Under the pieces are notes generated by a model, which searched no databases, was not told the DNA's origin, and was given only the letters and a program-made list of their open reading frames with translations. This document shows positions 43,207 through 54,386 of a stretch of 64,000 nucleotides of DNA, piece after piece. The stretch spans positions 28,458,001 through 28,522,000 of the forward strand of contig CM114272.1 in assembly GCA_050084515.1 (NCBI GenBank), written 5' to 3'. The position numbers were made by a program, and so were the translations under genes. This DNA comes from Blasia pusilla. Taxonomy: Eukaryota; Marchantiophyta; Marchantiopsida; Blasiales. How positions within the stretch are numbered: the stretch's first letter is position 1; each line of letters opens with the position of its first letter.

Positions 43207-43335
43207 ATTGGAGATATTTTGGTACTTCTCACTTATGTGTATGGATGCCATGAGTTAGCATGGGATCGTGTGTGTTTATGAGAGTGTCTGATGACAGCGA
43301 TATATGTTGTGTAGCGATGTGTATGCGCACGACAA
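43207..43335 (+). repeat. Second copy of the LTR beginning, just outside the 3' LTR (element 2)
   Basis: This is a near copy of 42563-42691 (TTGGAGATATTTTGGTACTT, ATGGATGCCATGAGTTAGCA, GATGTGTATGCGCACGACA). It starts exactly at the LTR end and stops at GCACGACA, after which unrelated DNA follows. Confidence 0.75.
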
Positions 43336-43709
43336 ACCTAAAATGAAAATCTAATATTTTATCATCTAAATCAACATGCAAGGCCTTATCCAACTTGTCT
43401 GGTATTATAAAACTATTAAGGTGCTTGTCCGATGCACGGGAATTAAAAAAGTGTCTAAAGAGTTTTTGCTAGTATATAGCCTGTGAAGAGACTAATGATG
43501 ATGCACACAAATTCAAATTTTTTTCTTGTTTCCCATAGCATGTGAAACATTTTCTTGCTACACAATTGCCACATGTCAAACAAAGAGGTGTTTGCAAATC
43601 AAGAAGGCACTCTCCAATAATAACATAGATTAAATGATCTCTTCCCCCATTTCTTCTAGACAAAATATTAGTAGATGACCCTCACTCACAAAGGTATATG
43701 TTTCATAAT

Positions 43710-44053
43710 CAAGGTTCTATAGAAACACACAAGTACGGATATGTTCACTAACATGCCCGGCCGGCCCGTGCCTGAGCCTGCTGTGAAGCCCGCCACATAT
43801 ACCCGGGCTGACAAAACCTGCACCCATTGCATCACATGGCAAGGCCCGCATGGTGGCCTTGGCTCCCATTGGGGAGGCTCAAGGCCTGCGCAGGGCGGGC
43901 TGGGGTCCTAAGGACGCTTGTCCGCCTGCAGGCGGACAAGCGCAACGGGTGCGGGCCTTGTCGGCGGGCTCCGGAGGGGCTCGTATGCAAGTACATGAGC
44001 CCGCACGGACATGTCGGTACATAAAACAAAACGGACAGAAGTATGCAATCTTA
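43710..44053. mobile_element. Second, degenerate non-autonomous hAT element
   Basis: The element starts CAAGGTT and ends with the complement of TAAGATT. It is flanked by TTCATAAT (43702-43709) and TTCCTAAT (44054-44061), an 8-bp duplication with one mismatch. Inside are GCCCGCC-rich sequence and the hairpin GTCCGCCTGCAGGCGGAC (near 43920), in the style of the hAT copy at 9119-9872. No transposase is present. Confidence 0.6.
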
Positions 44054-47000
44054 TTCCTAATAACAATGAGAACTTATTCAAAAGCACCAAGCTCATTTAC
44101 TAACCCAAATCAAGTTAATCCCCTTCATCCCCTCCAACTCAAAGACTCCCACTATCTTAATTTCCTTCTCCGTTTATTTGTGGAAATTTTTACATATTCT
44201 GAATTACGGGCGTCTTATGGGCGTATGGCTCCCCATGGATGGACTAACCCGGATCTCTTACATATGCTTTGCCCTGGCATGACCCTGCTCTCGGCATACC
44301 CAGTGATGGACACACCACATTAGCCTAGAACGGATGGCGACCAGACACCCCATAATCATCCACCGAGTATCAACCAAGATCATAGACTTCAATGTGGCAC
44401 CAAGTCAAATCAAGGCGTTCTCGAATCTACTATTAAACTTACAGAGTCAGAGCGATCTCACGTAGTGACATAGAAAGTTTCTAGGAAGGGATATTTACAT
44501 AACTGTACACACCCACCCCATTCTTGCGCCAGTTTCACATATCCACGAAGGGAAGAATCCATTTCTTCGCTAAGCAGATTTCCACAACGCATCTGGCCAG
44601 GCCTCAATCCAAATCGCCACTTCAGATCAGCGATTAGAGGACCGGCGGCTTGGTCTCTTGAGAAGTGGCATCAATATCTATCTGTTGCGAACTTGGATCA
44701 CTGTACTCGAATTGCACTTCTTTAAATTGCCCTTTCTATTTGAATACTTGTATAGAACCCTTACGGACATGATCTATAGATCCCCATTTTTTCTTGGACT
44801 CTCCACACTGCCTGATACCAAGATCGGGACGGCGGAGGGCGTTTGCATGAGATTCACAATGATTAGGAAATCTAAGAGATCCCTCACTCCAATTGGCTCA
44901 ATTTGTCAGCCCATTTCAGACACCGTTCAATGAACGGATTCTCGGTGTGTGGCCTTACCGATCAAATATCCCGGGCCGCTTTGAACTAACTTCCCCTCAC
45001 TTGCCAATGTTGATACATTCGTGCTCGGATTAGTCTTTATACGTTCGAAGTCGATTCATTCTCGCCACAATTGTAGATGTGATTGCCAGGCGGATCTCTG
45101 AGGAGTACGGAGCTCTGCTTCAGAGTGGAAAACCTCAAATCCATTGCAACAGAATAGAAGCTCTAGAAGCTCAAGAGCAGCGAATTCCATCTTTCACTTT
45201 CGCGAGAAGTTTCATAGTATTTGAGTGCCATGCACATAAATTTAATTCAAGTAATGCGCCTGAAAATATCGGATGCAAATCATGCGACGTGGACTACACG
45301 CGAAGTGAGAGCGCAATCCTGTCTCTCACACGTATGACGACAGGAATCATATGAGCCAAAGGAGAGAAGACCGTTGCTGAGATGAGCTTCCCAGTGTCCC
45401 GAATGCATTCAGGACGCATAGTTGTTTTGTAAATTTATTAGGGTTGACATTACCCTGTCGATTTTTTACTTGCAAAAATCTCAACTCCTTGCGAGTCTAC
45501 TAGGTAAGGAACAACTCTCTGGAGAAATTATGCAAAAATTCACTTTTATTTGCTAAATCTTGGATTTTATGTATATCAGTTAGATACGAACTTTTGTGAA
45601 ATAACTGCACTTGCGAATATGACAATCAAAAGCAGTATCATTCGCACACTGCTCGTAGTAATCATAGTTAAGATAATTCTTTTAAAAAAAACTAATAATT
45701 AATAAAGACTAAATAATTTATACTATTATCGGCTAAGTGCCAAACATTCTTTGCGCCAGCTTTTAAGAATCTCCGATCTGTCCGGAAAATCCGACCCAGA
45801 CACTGCATATTCTTTCTACAAATTAAAAAAGACTTTTGGTAAACTTTTGGAAAATTCCTATATATTAAAATATATTTATTACTTTTCTGTCTTAAAATTT
45901 TCAATTACTTCAAATAATTTTTAATGGAGTAAACTATACATTAATCGTGGCTTAAACATCCTCTTTATCGAAATTGTAACCCGTACAAGAGCTCGTGACT
46001 GCCCGTCGATGAGATGACACCTATGACATGTCAATCGAATCGAAATGATGCTCACCGATTGTGTGCGTCGAGATGCTTCATCGAAGCCGTTGATGATCAC
46101 CTCAAAGGTGAGTTCGTGGAGTCCTAGATGACAGTTGCTCTCTTAATCGATCCCAAATCGATCCCAATTCTCGTCGGACCGTGCGCAAGATGACCCAAGC
46201 TTGCCCGGTCTGCTGAGATCCCTCTGCCTCCTGTTCCGACGTCTGCGCCCTCTACAAATTTCACAGATAACCTACCCCACACTTGCTTTCCGTGGCTTTT
46301 TAAACGTAGTTTTAGGCTTTCACGGTTTGGGTTTCCCTGACCGAATCAGAGCAGTTTCCACTGTAGGACTGGATTCTTATTTCCACAAAATCTTTGCTTG
46401 AATCATCTAACCAGTCAACTACGCACCTGGATCATCCTTGCTTACAACAAGACTCGTTTTCGATTCATAGATGACTCTTCAAGCATGTCAGCATTTGCCG
46501 CAGCATCTCGGTAGATCCTGGGAAGACAGAATCTGATGACCATTGTAAATGTTTGAAAGTTCACTAGCTTTGTAGTACAAGCATCATCTAAGCGGCTTCC
46601 TTCGCTAAGTTTTTTCCTAGGAATTTCCCATGTGCCATGCAGTCTACTTTTCACATTTGATCTGAAACTGAAATGCTGCCTGCTGCGTGGTGGCATCTAC
46701 AACATAAGTTTTCATGGAATCTAATTGCCAGCTAAGGTCAAAGATCGACGGAGAAAACATGGGAGCCTGTTTGTTGCGAGTATCAGAGAGAACCAATAAC
46801 CTGAGAGACGTCAGAAGACTGCTGCGGTCATCGAAATACAGATTGACATCATGGGCAGAGAAACATCACGTTATCTTGCTCGAGAGTAGCGTTCTAGGGA
46901 CTGGTTCTTCTATAGTCGGAGATTGAAATTTATCAAAAAGCAATGCTGTCGGATAAATGCATCCTCTGTTTTCGTGAGGAACGCCACGAGTTACGAATAG

Positions 47001-48217
47001 TATCCGACCCCCTTTTTCCTGCTTCCTTTACTTGATGGTTTCTTCCTTCGTCTCTATCCATGGCGCCTTTCTGCTCTCAAAGACTCTACTCTGTTTGCTT
47101 ACAGTTTGAAGTTATGCAACACGCCAGGACCGTTCTCAGATTTTGTAAGGTTCAAGTTTGCCCACAGAGGTACCAGTGAGCAAACTAGCTGGTACAAAGG
47201 CTAAAACGTTTCGACCAAAAGCTTTTGACATTACCTGCCAAACAAAAAATTGTGTGACAGGCTTGACCCAAGTGTTCACCATGTCACCTGCAAGCATACA
47301 ACACCCCTAGAATAGTTGAGATGTAAGGGAATTGGATCCTCACCAAAAGTATTCACCGCGTTATCACCTCCGTGGCACTCCGAGAGTGGTTATGATGAAA
47401 GGGAATTGGATCCAGAGCTGTAAATGGACTGAACTTATTTTTTCTCGGACAGTGAGCTTGAAATTCAACAGATTCAGATTCAGGCTGGACAACTTCAGCG
47501 TCCCAAACATGCGCAGATTCGAAACAGAGACTCAGACAGTGACGTCACTGATTCCAGCTTTGCCATTTACGCATACTGGATAAGACTTAAACATGTAGAC
47601 GAGTAGAGACTAGGGGCTTAAGATTACGCAAGTAAGAGTCTTGAACTGCAATTCAAGACACGGAAACTTCTTCATTCAGAAATCCTTTTTCACAGAACGT
47701 TACACTGAGAGGGCTTATAAAGGAGTCAGATCTAGACTTCATCATTCAAGACTATATAATCGGAGATTACTATGACCTCTCCTGGTGTTCCGAATCTGCT
47801 GTATTGTCAGCAGATCCTCTGGCAGACCGCCAACTGGTGCATTTTCGTCTTACATAATCTTCGGCAAGTCACTTTCCCGATAATCTGTAATCCAAGGCTA
47901 AGCTTTCAAACATTTTCTAGAATATTACCAGCAGTTGAGTACGAACTGATTTTGAATATGCTGAAATGTCACTCTCTTTGTTGAACATTCATTCTATGGC
48001 GGAGCAGATTGTACTTACGAAAGTTTCTTGAGAGCAGTGCGGACTTGTGAGAATTTAGAATTATTCTATTGATGAAGGAATTTGTTGAGTAAGAAAGGAA
48101 GTTACACCTATATATTCTGTACAACAAGGAACCGAGTAGAAGGAAGGACGCCCAGTGAGAGAACTAAACGATGTACAAGATTGATTGAAGTAAGTGGAGA
48201 AGTTGGGGTTTGCGAAA
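44054..48217. other. Gene-poor region downstream of nitrite reductase
   Basis: I recognise no gene, transposon end or RNA in this 4.2-kb stretch. Open frames are 60-90 residues with no family resemblance. The part nearest 48217 must include the 3' untranslated region of the nitrite reductase gene, but I see no unambiguous AATAAA signal on the minus strand there. Confidence 0.4.
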
Positions 48218-50191
48218 TCATGATTTTCTTGTGGCACCGAAGCGTTCGATCAAAATGTTTTGCACTAGGGGTATCAAGTCTTTGATGGGCACTTGCGCAT
48301 GAACTTTCTCTCCTAAATGCGATTCAGCACCAATTTTTCCACCCAAGAAGACGTCGACACCGTCCACTGGTTTCTTGTTCTCGTCCTTCGCCATTGTCCC
48401 CATGAATCCAATATCCGCAACCTGCACCTGCGCACAAGAATTCGGGCACCCAGTCCAATGCATCCGCACCGGCCTCGTGAAGTTCATGCTGGCCTCCAGC
48501 TCCTTGGTGATCGCCAAAGCGCGGTTCTTGGTCTCGATGATTGCCTGTCCACAGAACTCTTTACCTGTGCAGGCCACGAGATTGGTGACCAGAGGGGTGG
48601 GCTGGGCTCCGAATCTAGTGACAAGAGGCTCCTCGAGAAGCGCAGCCACCTTCTCGTTTGGGACATTAGCCACGATGATATTCTGCTCTACAGTCAGGCG
48701 CAGCTCTCCGGATCCGTATTCGTCGGCTAGACGAGCGAACTCGTACATATCGGCTGCTTGCAATCTTCCCACGGGCACATGGACGCCTACAAAAGAAAGT
48801 CCAGGCTGTTTCTGTAGATGGGCACCCAATAGATCTCGGCGCTTCCACGTCGGGTCCAGAAGATCCTTCTCTGCTGCACGTTCCAGCGTCTTAGATGGAA
48901 ACCTCTTCTCCACCTCGGCTCTGAACTCCTCGATCCCGAGCTCGTCAATGAGCCACATCATTCGGGTTTTCTGTCGATTTCCTCGAGACCCCAGGTCTCT
49001 AAATGTTTCGAGCATTGCCTTGCAGAGTGGCACCACGTCTTCCTCGGAAACCCAGGCATCCAGAGGTATAGCTTCCGCATCACGCTTGGAACTGAAGAAG
49101 CCGCCTACCAGCAAGTTGAATCCCAGTCTGTCTCCCTTCATAGCCGGGATGTAGGCGAGGTCATTGATATGTGGATGCTCGAACAGGTCATGTGTCCCAA
49201 TCACGCACACATTCCACTTGCGTGGCAAATTGGTGATTGACAGATTGCCATTTTTGCCGTTTGTGATGTAGTCGTTGAGAGCTTCGATATAGGGACGCGT
49301 GTCGAGAATCTCGTGAGGATCAATGCCTGCCACGGGATTTCCAACAGCATTTCTCACATTATCCATTCCGCTTTGCAAACTCGTCAATCCCACGGCACTC
49401 AACCCGTCGAAGATCGCAGGAACATCTTCCAGCACAACGCCCCGAATTTGCCAGTTCTGACGTGTGGTAACATCCGCGCAGCCCTCCTTACCATACCTCT
49501 CGATCACACTGGCCAAATAGCGCGTTTGTTTGGTTGTGGTGACACCATTGGGAAGCTTCAGTCGCATCATGAACCGCCCATACTGGTGCTTGCGGCGATG
49601 GAAAAGACCCAACCACTTGAGGCGCAGGTCAATGTCATCCTTTCCAGACTTGGTAGAATCTAGCTCAGAAAAAGGAATGCTGGCGAGCCTCTCCACGTCT
49701 CTTTCGATCCACAGCTTCATGGGCTCACCTTGCAGCTTCATCTTCTCAGCTGGATTTAAACCACTGTGGAACTCGGGCTTCAGTCTCCAGTATCCCCCAT
49801 CTACTTCTTCCACTCTCGGTGTCAATCGAGAGGGTTTTTCAGCATTATCTGCTGCTATCGCAGCCTCTTCGGCTGTAGGGGCACCCTGCGAAGCAATGGT
49901 TGCGACATGGGGTCTTCTCTCAGCTCTGTTTGATGTTAAAGCTTTCGACACTTTGCTAGACGCTGCAATTCTGAGGCCTAAGAACTGCGAGAACGATGAG
50001 CACTTGCTTTCGGGGACACATTGAGAGGAACCTGACTGGAATTGTGGAACTTGGATGACACTAGATTGGGCCACAATTTTCGTAATGCTGCCTGGAGCCC
50101 ACATCTTTCCTCTCAGACTCTTCCCCCTCAATTTCTCAAATCCAGATGAGCGTGGACCTCTAGAAGCGAGCAACTTCCAACTACAATCCAA
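48218..50191 (-). CDS. NIR: Ferredoxin-nitrite reductase, chloroplast precursor
   Basis: This enzyme reduces nitrite to ammonium with six electrons from ferredoxin in the plastid, the second step of nitrate assimilation. The 657-residue frame is uninterrupted. Residues ~1-95 are Ser/Arg/Ala-rich and poor in acidic residues, as in a transit peptide. From RLTPRVEEVDGGYWRLKPEF (about 122-141) onward it follows the plant NiR pattern: RLKWLGLFHRRKHQYGRFMM, VTTRQNWQIRG (241-251), GLTSLQSGMDNVRN, SITNLPRKWNVCVIG. The [4Fe-4S]/siroheme ligands are C541 and C547 (CTGKEFC) and C582 and C586 (CPNSC). Plant NiRs usually have ~580-600 residues, so the N-terminus is long; Met30 is an alternative start and would still leave a transit peptide. 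Angiosperm NiR genes usually have introns, and none is present here. No stop or shift is seen. Confidence 0.95.
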   Translation of the reverse strand: MDCSWKLLASRGPRSSGFEKLRGKSLRGKMWAPGSITKIVAQSSVIQVPQFQSGSSQCVPESKCSSFSQFLGLRIAASSKVSKALTSNRAERRPHVATIASQGAPTAEEAAIAADNAEKPSRLTPRVEEVDGGYWRLKPEFHSGLNPAEKMKLQGEPMKLWIERDVERLASIPFSELDSTKSGKDDIDLRLKWLGLFHRRKHQYGRFMMRLKLPNGVTTTKQTRYLASVIERYGKEGCADVTTRQNWQIRGVVLEDVPAIFDGLSAVGLTSLQSGMDNVRNAVGNPVAGIDPHEILDTRPYIEALNDYITNGKNGNLSITNLPRKWNVCVIGTHDLFEHPHINDLAYIPAMKGDRLGFNLLVGGFFSSKRDAEAIPLDAWVSEEDVVPLCKAMLETFRDLGSRGNRQKTRMMWLIDELGIEEFRAEVEKRFPSKTLERAAEKDLLDPTWKRRDLLGAHLQKQPGLSFVGVHVPVGRLQAADMYEFARLADEYGSGELRLTVEQNIIVANVPNEKVAALLEEPLVTRFGAQPTPLVTNLVACTGKEFCGQAIIETKNRALAITKELEASMNFTRPVRMHWTGCPNSCAQVQVADIGFMGTMAKDENKKPVDGVDVFLGGKIGAESHLGEKVHAQVPIKDLIPLVQNILIERFGATRKS

Positions 50192-50780
50192 CGTATCGGA
50201 TCGACGACTTCCGCAGAGCAGTTGCGAAATATTTCTCCGTGTCCCCCCTAATTACTCAGATTTGCTCTGCTCTCTGCTGAGCGAATGTCTCTGATCTTGC
50301 CGTGCATCTCCTCCGCTCGGGAATGAAATCTGAGCGTGTGCAGAATTGGGAGAGGGACTAAGAACCCCGACCGCTTTGAAGGTTGGGTGGACTCTACCCA
50401 CATCGACAAGCTAGAGCCAAAATCACGGCTCGGTGTCGCCACGATTACCAGGCACAGGCAGCTGTGAAGAGGCGTGCGCGACCCCGAAATCAAATTCGCA
50501 GAGGGGATTTGGACTTCCAGGAAGGGGGAAACCAACCGCCGACACTTGGAAGGTTCAGTCCACGGCTCAAGGTCGCCACGCCCACCTACGCACGCAGCAG
50601 TCGGCTTGCGACGCGGCGAACAGCCACCGTTGGGACCCCTGGGACTTTGCCCTTCCGGTGGCCTTCGAAACCTTTCGTCACTGAGAAATATACCATGCCC
50701 CGTCGGGATTCCGGTTGCTTTAGGGAGAAATATAGTATGGAATAAAGCATATTTATGGAGGTTCGTTCTTCTCTTCCTTC
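50192..50780 (-). promoter_or_regulatory. Probable promoter and 5' untranslated region of nitrite reductase
   Basis: The 500 bp upstream of the start codon are GC-rich compared with the surroundings. On the minus strand TATATTT occurs near 50729-50735, with CATAAATATG just upstream, and could be the TATA box, giving a leader of roughly 500 bases. I looked for the GACCCTT-N10-AAG nitrate-responsive element and did not find a clear copy. A 248-codon frame crosses this region (50248-50994) but resembles no protein. Confidence 0.35.
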
Positions 50781-51353
50781 GGAGGGGGGATTTAAGAGGA
50801 GAGTTAGCTATTATACTCGTGTGAATGATACGTGGATAGGTTAGGGGATAGTGAGAAAAGGAAACCGTAAAGAAGGCTGGATGGAAAAAAATAATCAACG
50901 AACCGGCACTACTGCCAAGGGGAGGGACTCTACATGAATCTCCTTGGAAACTATCCGTTGAATTTTGTCCTTTCAGGTAGATGCTCATTTCCACGGCTCC
51001 GCTGGTTACTATAGTTATACTTGAAAATTTAGAAACTCACCGATAGGAAGCGATCTCGTCGCAAGACTCTACGAATATCATGCGGCCCAGGTCGCCAAGA
51101 CCCACCCCAAGGTTCCGGATCTTGGTTGATCCGACGGACAGGATTCATGGGATTTGAACACAATTCGCGTCATTAGAACACAAGGCGCAAGTCTCTACGA
51201 CTTTGTTACCACCCGGCGAGAAGGAAATAACACTTTTTTTGCGCTTGCTATACTACTATCACAAAGACCCCAATTGCGACTGAGCAGGGAGCCGGCCGCA
51301 TGGAACCGGGTCCTCAGTTAGAAATTTCAAGATTTTTCAAAGAGATGTATGAT
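50781..51353. other. Intergenic DNA upstream of nitrite reductase
   Basis: No gene is recognised. The distal promoter of the nitrite reductase gene may lie here. Confidence 0.35.
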
Positions 51354-51768
51354 TTTATGTCGGAATTTTCTGTGTTGGCCAACTATATAAAGAAATCTCG
51401 GCACCAATCACACAACAAGGCTTTGGGAAAGCCATCGCTACAAAGGGAAATGTTGGTGTGGCTACTGACGTAAAGGCGTTGTTTGATGCGACTAAGGAAG
51501 TGTTCGGACAAATAAACATGGTGGTGGCGTTGGGGCGCCATTGGCGGGTGTGATGCTTAACAATTATTCCAAGATTGGGGACACTACAGTGGAGGAGTGG
51601 GATCACATGTTCACCACCAACACGAAAGAACTTGTTTTTAAGGAATCTAAGAAGAGATTATCTGTCCGAGGATGGATTCTGACTTGCAACTCCTCTCTTG
51701 AGGACACTTTGATGCACGGCTATGTTGCATACATCACTGCCAAGGCTCCCATGAAGGCTCATTCCTAA
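51354..51768 (+). pseudogene. Short-chain dehydrogenase/reductase (SDR) fragment, frameshifted
   Basis: Three frames together spell a classical SDR: VLANYIKKS (second beta strand), then AIATKGNVGVATDVKALFDATKEVFGQINMVV, then GVMLNNYSKIGDTTVEEWDHMFTTNT (after the NAG position) and finally SS followed by YVAYITAK, the Y-x3-K active site. The N-terminal TGxxxGIG nucleotide-binding motif is missing, NAG is damaged, and the sequence ends before the C-terminal substrate loop. Introns are not evident, so it may be a decayed processed copy. Close relatives are plant NADPH-dependent aldehyde reductase-like proteins. It lies 1.2 kb from nitrite reductase on the opposite strand. Confidence 0.75.
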
Positions 51769-51797
51769 CAGAGGTTTTAATATCCATGTGTCTCATA

Positions 51798-51801
<4 letters not shown>

Positions 51802-51846
<45 letters not shown>
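51802..51846. repeat. (AG)n microsatellite
   Basis: A perfect AG run of about 22 units separates the SDR fragment from duplicated segment copy B. Confidence 0.95.
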
Positions 51847-51849
<3 letters not shown>

Positions 51850-52509
51850 TCTCACCTATGGTCAACTGATGAAGACGCTAAATCAATTCAGGTGCATGAG
51901 CTCCGGGCCGTACTATCTGGAGATGTTCCATGTGTTGGGGAGGGATTATTATTCTTATTTTTCTATGAAGGTTTCACGGCTATAATTTCCGGAGAAGCCT
52001 CTGAACCGCTAGAGTCTCCAACTATCGTTGATATTGTTCTACGTGGGATCCGTTTTGTGTGTTTTTCTAGGTCCACATTTCCCAAAGAAGCCTTTGGCGG
52101 GATGACTCTACGTGTCCCAGATATGTCAATGTTCGTTCTCCCTTCATATTGTGGCCTAGCAGCTTTCTTTGGCGATGTACTTCTTGCCGAAGCCGCAAGC
52201 TTTGTAGATACAAGAGCTCGAGGTGGAACTTGAGACGTATCATTTTTCTGTGCATTTACATATTTGATTGTTAAATTTTGTCTAGAGTCGTCAGAATCCG
52301 ATATTTTAAGTGCAATTGCTAAGTCATTCCCGAGGATAGTGTTTACTACTTTTCTAAGTTGCGAGTCACCAACCGCTAAACACTCACACGTCGACCTACT
52401 ACGCGATCCATTGTGCAACTCCTGTATGAAACCACAATATGAGGTCTTCTTTTCTGAATTCAAAGTGTGGAGACCCAATATACAATGAGAACTTTAGATG
52501 AGTTAATCA

Positions 52510-52990
52510 ATACTTTAGTTGCTCACCTGATTTGGAGAAGGCGATAACGTTCCAATGAGCTTTTCCGTACCCTCGAGTCCCTGAATCCCCTTTTCTCCCT
52601 GTGGAGTCTCCTTTTCCACTCCCTTGTTCTCCTCGTCTCCCTGTGTAGTGGCAAAATGTTCGACATAATGAGAACTTAAGTTCTACATCACTGCAAGAGG
52701 AGGCAAGGAAATTGAAAACATAATATGAAATATTAATTGGGTTGCTCACCTCAAAAGGAGATTCCGATGACGGTGGAGTCTGCTTTTCCGTCCCAAGCAG
52801 TCCCTCTCTCTCCTCTTCTCCCTGTGTCGTGGCAAAATGCTCCACATAATGAGAACTTAAGTTCTACATTAGTGCAAGAAGAAGCTCGGAAATTGAAATC
52901 AAAATAGAAATTGCTCACCGGAGTAGGAAAGCCCGATGACGTCAGAATTTGCTTCCCCGTCCAACGCAGTCCCTCCCTTTCATTTTCTCC
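52510..52990 (-). pseudogene. Run of near-identical small exons, copy B
   Basis: It shows the same peptide unit as copy A (GEEEREGLLGTEKQTPPSS), followed by GTGAGCAAxCCAATTAAT donors. Introns carry GAACTTAAGTTCT palindromes at 52671 and 52853. The exon coding sequence is almost unchanged between copies A and B while introns differ more, which hints at past selection on the peptide. Confidence 0.45.
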
Positions 52991-54000
52991 CTGTGAACAC
53001 TCAACGTAATGAGAAAAAAATTATTAATTTGAAACTAATACTGGGAAGCATCTACATGCATTAGGAGGATCATATAAGTTTCTCACCACGGTGAGAAATT
53101 TATTGGGAGTGAGCGCCGATAGTCCAAGTGATTTTCCACCAATCAACGATGACTATTTTGCAAACGGATACTTAGATTAGAATTCCAATTGTAACAGTCA
53201 TCATCCCACTCAAAACTATAAATTTTTTTCATACCAAGCTTCTTAAATAGAACTTACAATATTTTCTGGGATAGTTCTGGAAAAATATTAGGGATAGTTC
53301 TAGAAAAATATCTTGCCGAACCAGGAGTAGCTAGAGCACTAGTCTCCCTTGTCAAAATTTGAGGGTTCAACACATCAGGAAATGTCACCCTTTCAAAAGT
53401 TGGTGGAGCTAATCCCTCACCCTCATCCCTCTCCACCACTCCATCGTCTTGAGCCATAAACCAACCAAAATCAGTAATGGGCCTGCTTGAATCGAATAGG
53501 AGTGCGAAGAGAAACAAACGTCTTGCATGATTCAAGGCACAAAATCTCGGGAGCTTACTTCTGATTCGTCATCATCTTATGACTTTGCTTTGATGTCCGG
53601 ATCCTTTGCTCCTTTGCGATTTCGTGCATCTGCCTGTTTTTTGCCTTCCAAAGATGCCACCTTCTGGTCTGGTTCAGACCTCACTGCAGGGGTAGTCCTT
53701 AGAAGACTACGGTTTGCATCGATCTTGAAGAATTGATCAAATTTGAGGCAAAAGTCCGACAATGTTGCCCCATCCACTTGCGGACAGAATGTTTGGAAAT
53801 TGATGCCCGAAACCTGTAAGGATACCAGCTCAGGGAGTTAGTACATGTCTTCGAATAAGAACTTAAGTTGAATGCATGTAATCATGATCGGAACTTAGGT
53901 TCCGAAAGAGAAAATCACCACTAAAGTCGCCAGTACGCGGCAACCTGGATTTACCACAATGGCATTCTTCCGCGCTCGAACCTTTGACAAGCCGGAGAAA

Positions 54001-54386
54001 TGTGAGAAAACAAAAATGACAAAATCACTAAAATATTTACAAAACTTAGAGATACAAAGTGGCCTAGTCCGTCCGTGCGCTCACAGAAGAGCTTCGATGG
54101 AACCTGAACATGGAGATAACTCGACATACGAGAATACGCTACCTCTACGGCTCTCGACTATTTCACTACTCGGAAAACTAGGGTTTTTACCTATTTTTCT
54201 TTGTTTCTATTAATAGAAAAATATAGGATTAGATAATCCTACTAACGCTACTCCTAAAACCACCTACGTCATATTATTATGACTCCTTCGACATCTAAGT
54301 CGGAACCATCAATCTAGGCTTCTTCTCATACAAGGGGGCCGATCAGATTAATGGTGCTCAGAGAAGTGGATGTTGAGAATCCAACA
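54001..54386 (-). mobile_element. Copia solo LTR, 386 bp, with 5-bp target duplication
   Basis: The insert begins TGTGAG, ends CCAACA (TG…CA) and is flanked by AGAAA on both sides (53996-54000 and 54387-54391). Copy A lacks it, which gives the empty site (AGAAA followed by ATCTCC, near 7738). Read on the minus strand it starts TGTTGGATTCTCAACATCC and ends with TTTTCTCACA, copia style. Its last ~30 bases match the LTR end in front of the tRNA-Met primer site at 19586-19616. A TATATTTTT on the minus strand near 54220 is a plausible LTR TATA box. Confidence 0.9.

Larger units (their letters stand above)
34066..43335 (+). mobile_element. Ty3/gypsy retrotransposon element 2 (Gag-PR-methyltransferase-RT-INT-PHD), defective
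   Basis: The layout is the same as element 1: 5' LTR remnant, 1.7-kb leader, Gag, knuckles, protease, C5 DNA methyltransferase, RT, integrase, PHD, polypurine tract CTAGGGGGG (42552-42560) and 3' LTR. It has no copia replacement, so the methyltransferase is complete in outline. Deletions relative to element 1 remove the N-terminal RT (~395 bp, junction near 40428), the RNase H core (~260 bp, near 41097) and the integrase C-terminal segment (~390 bp, near 42200). The two elements are clearly diverged relatives rather than recent duplicates. No target duplication was found. Confidence 0.85.

Noticed and set aside
48375-49154. 259-codon plus-strand frame inside nitrite reductase
   Set aside because: It is the antisense shadow of a well-conserved coding region.
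50248-50994. 248-codon minus-strand frame upstream of nitrite reductase
   Set aside because: Low-complexity, no family resemblance, and it overlaps the presumed promoter and leader of the gene.
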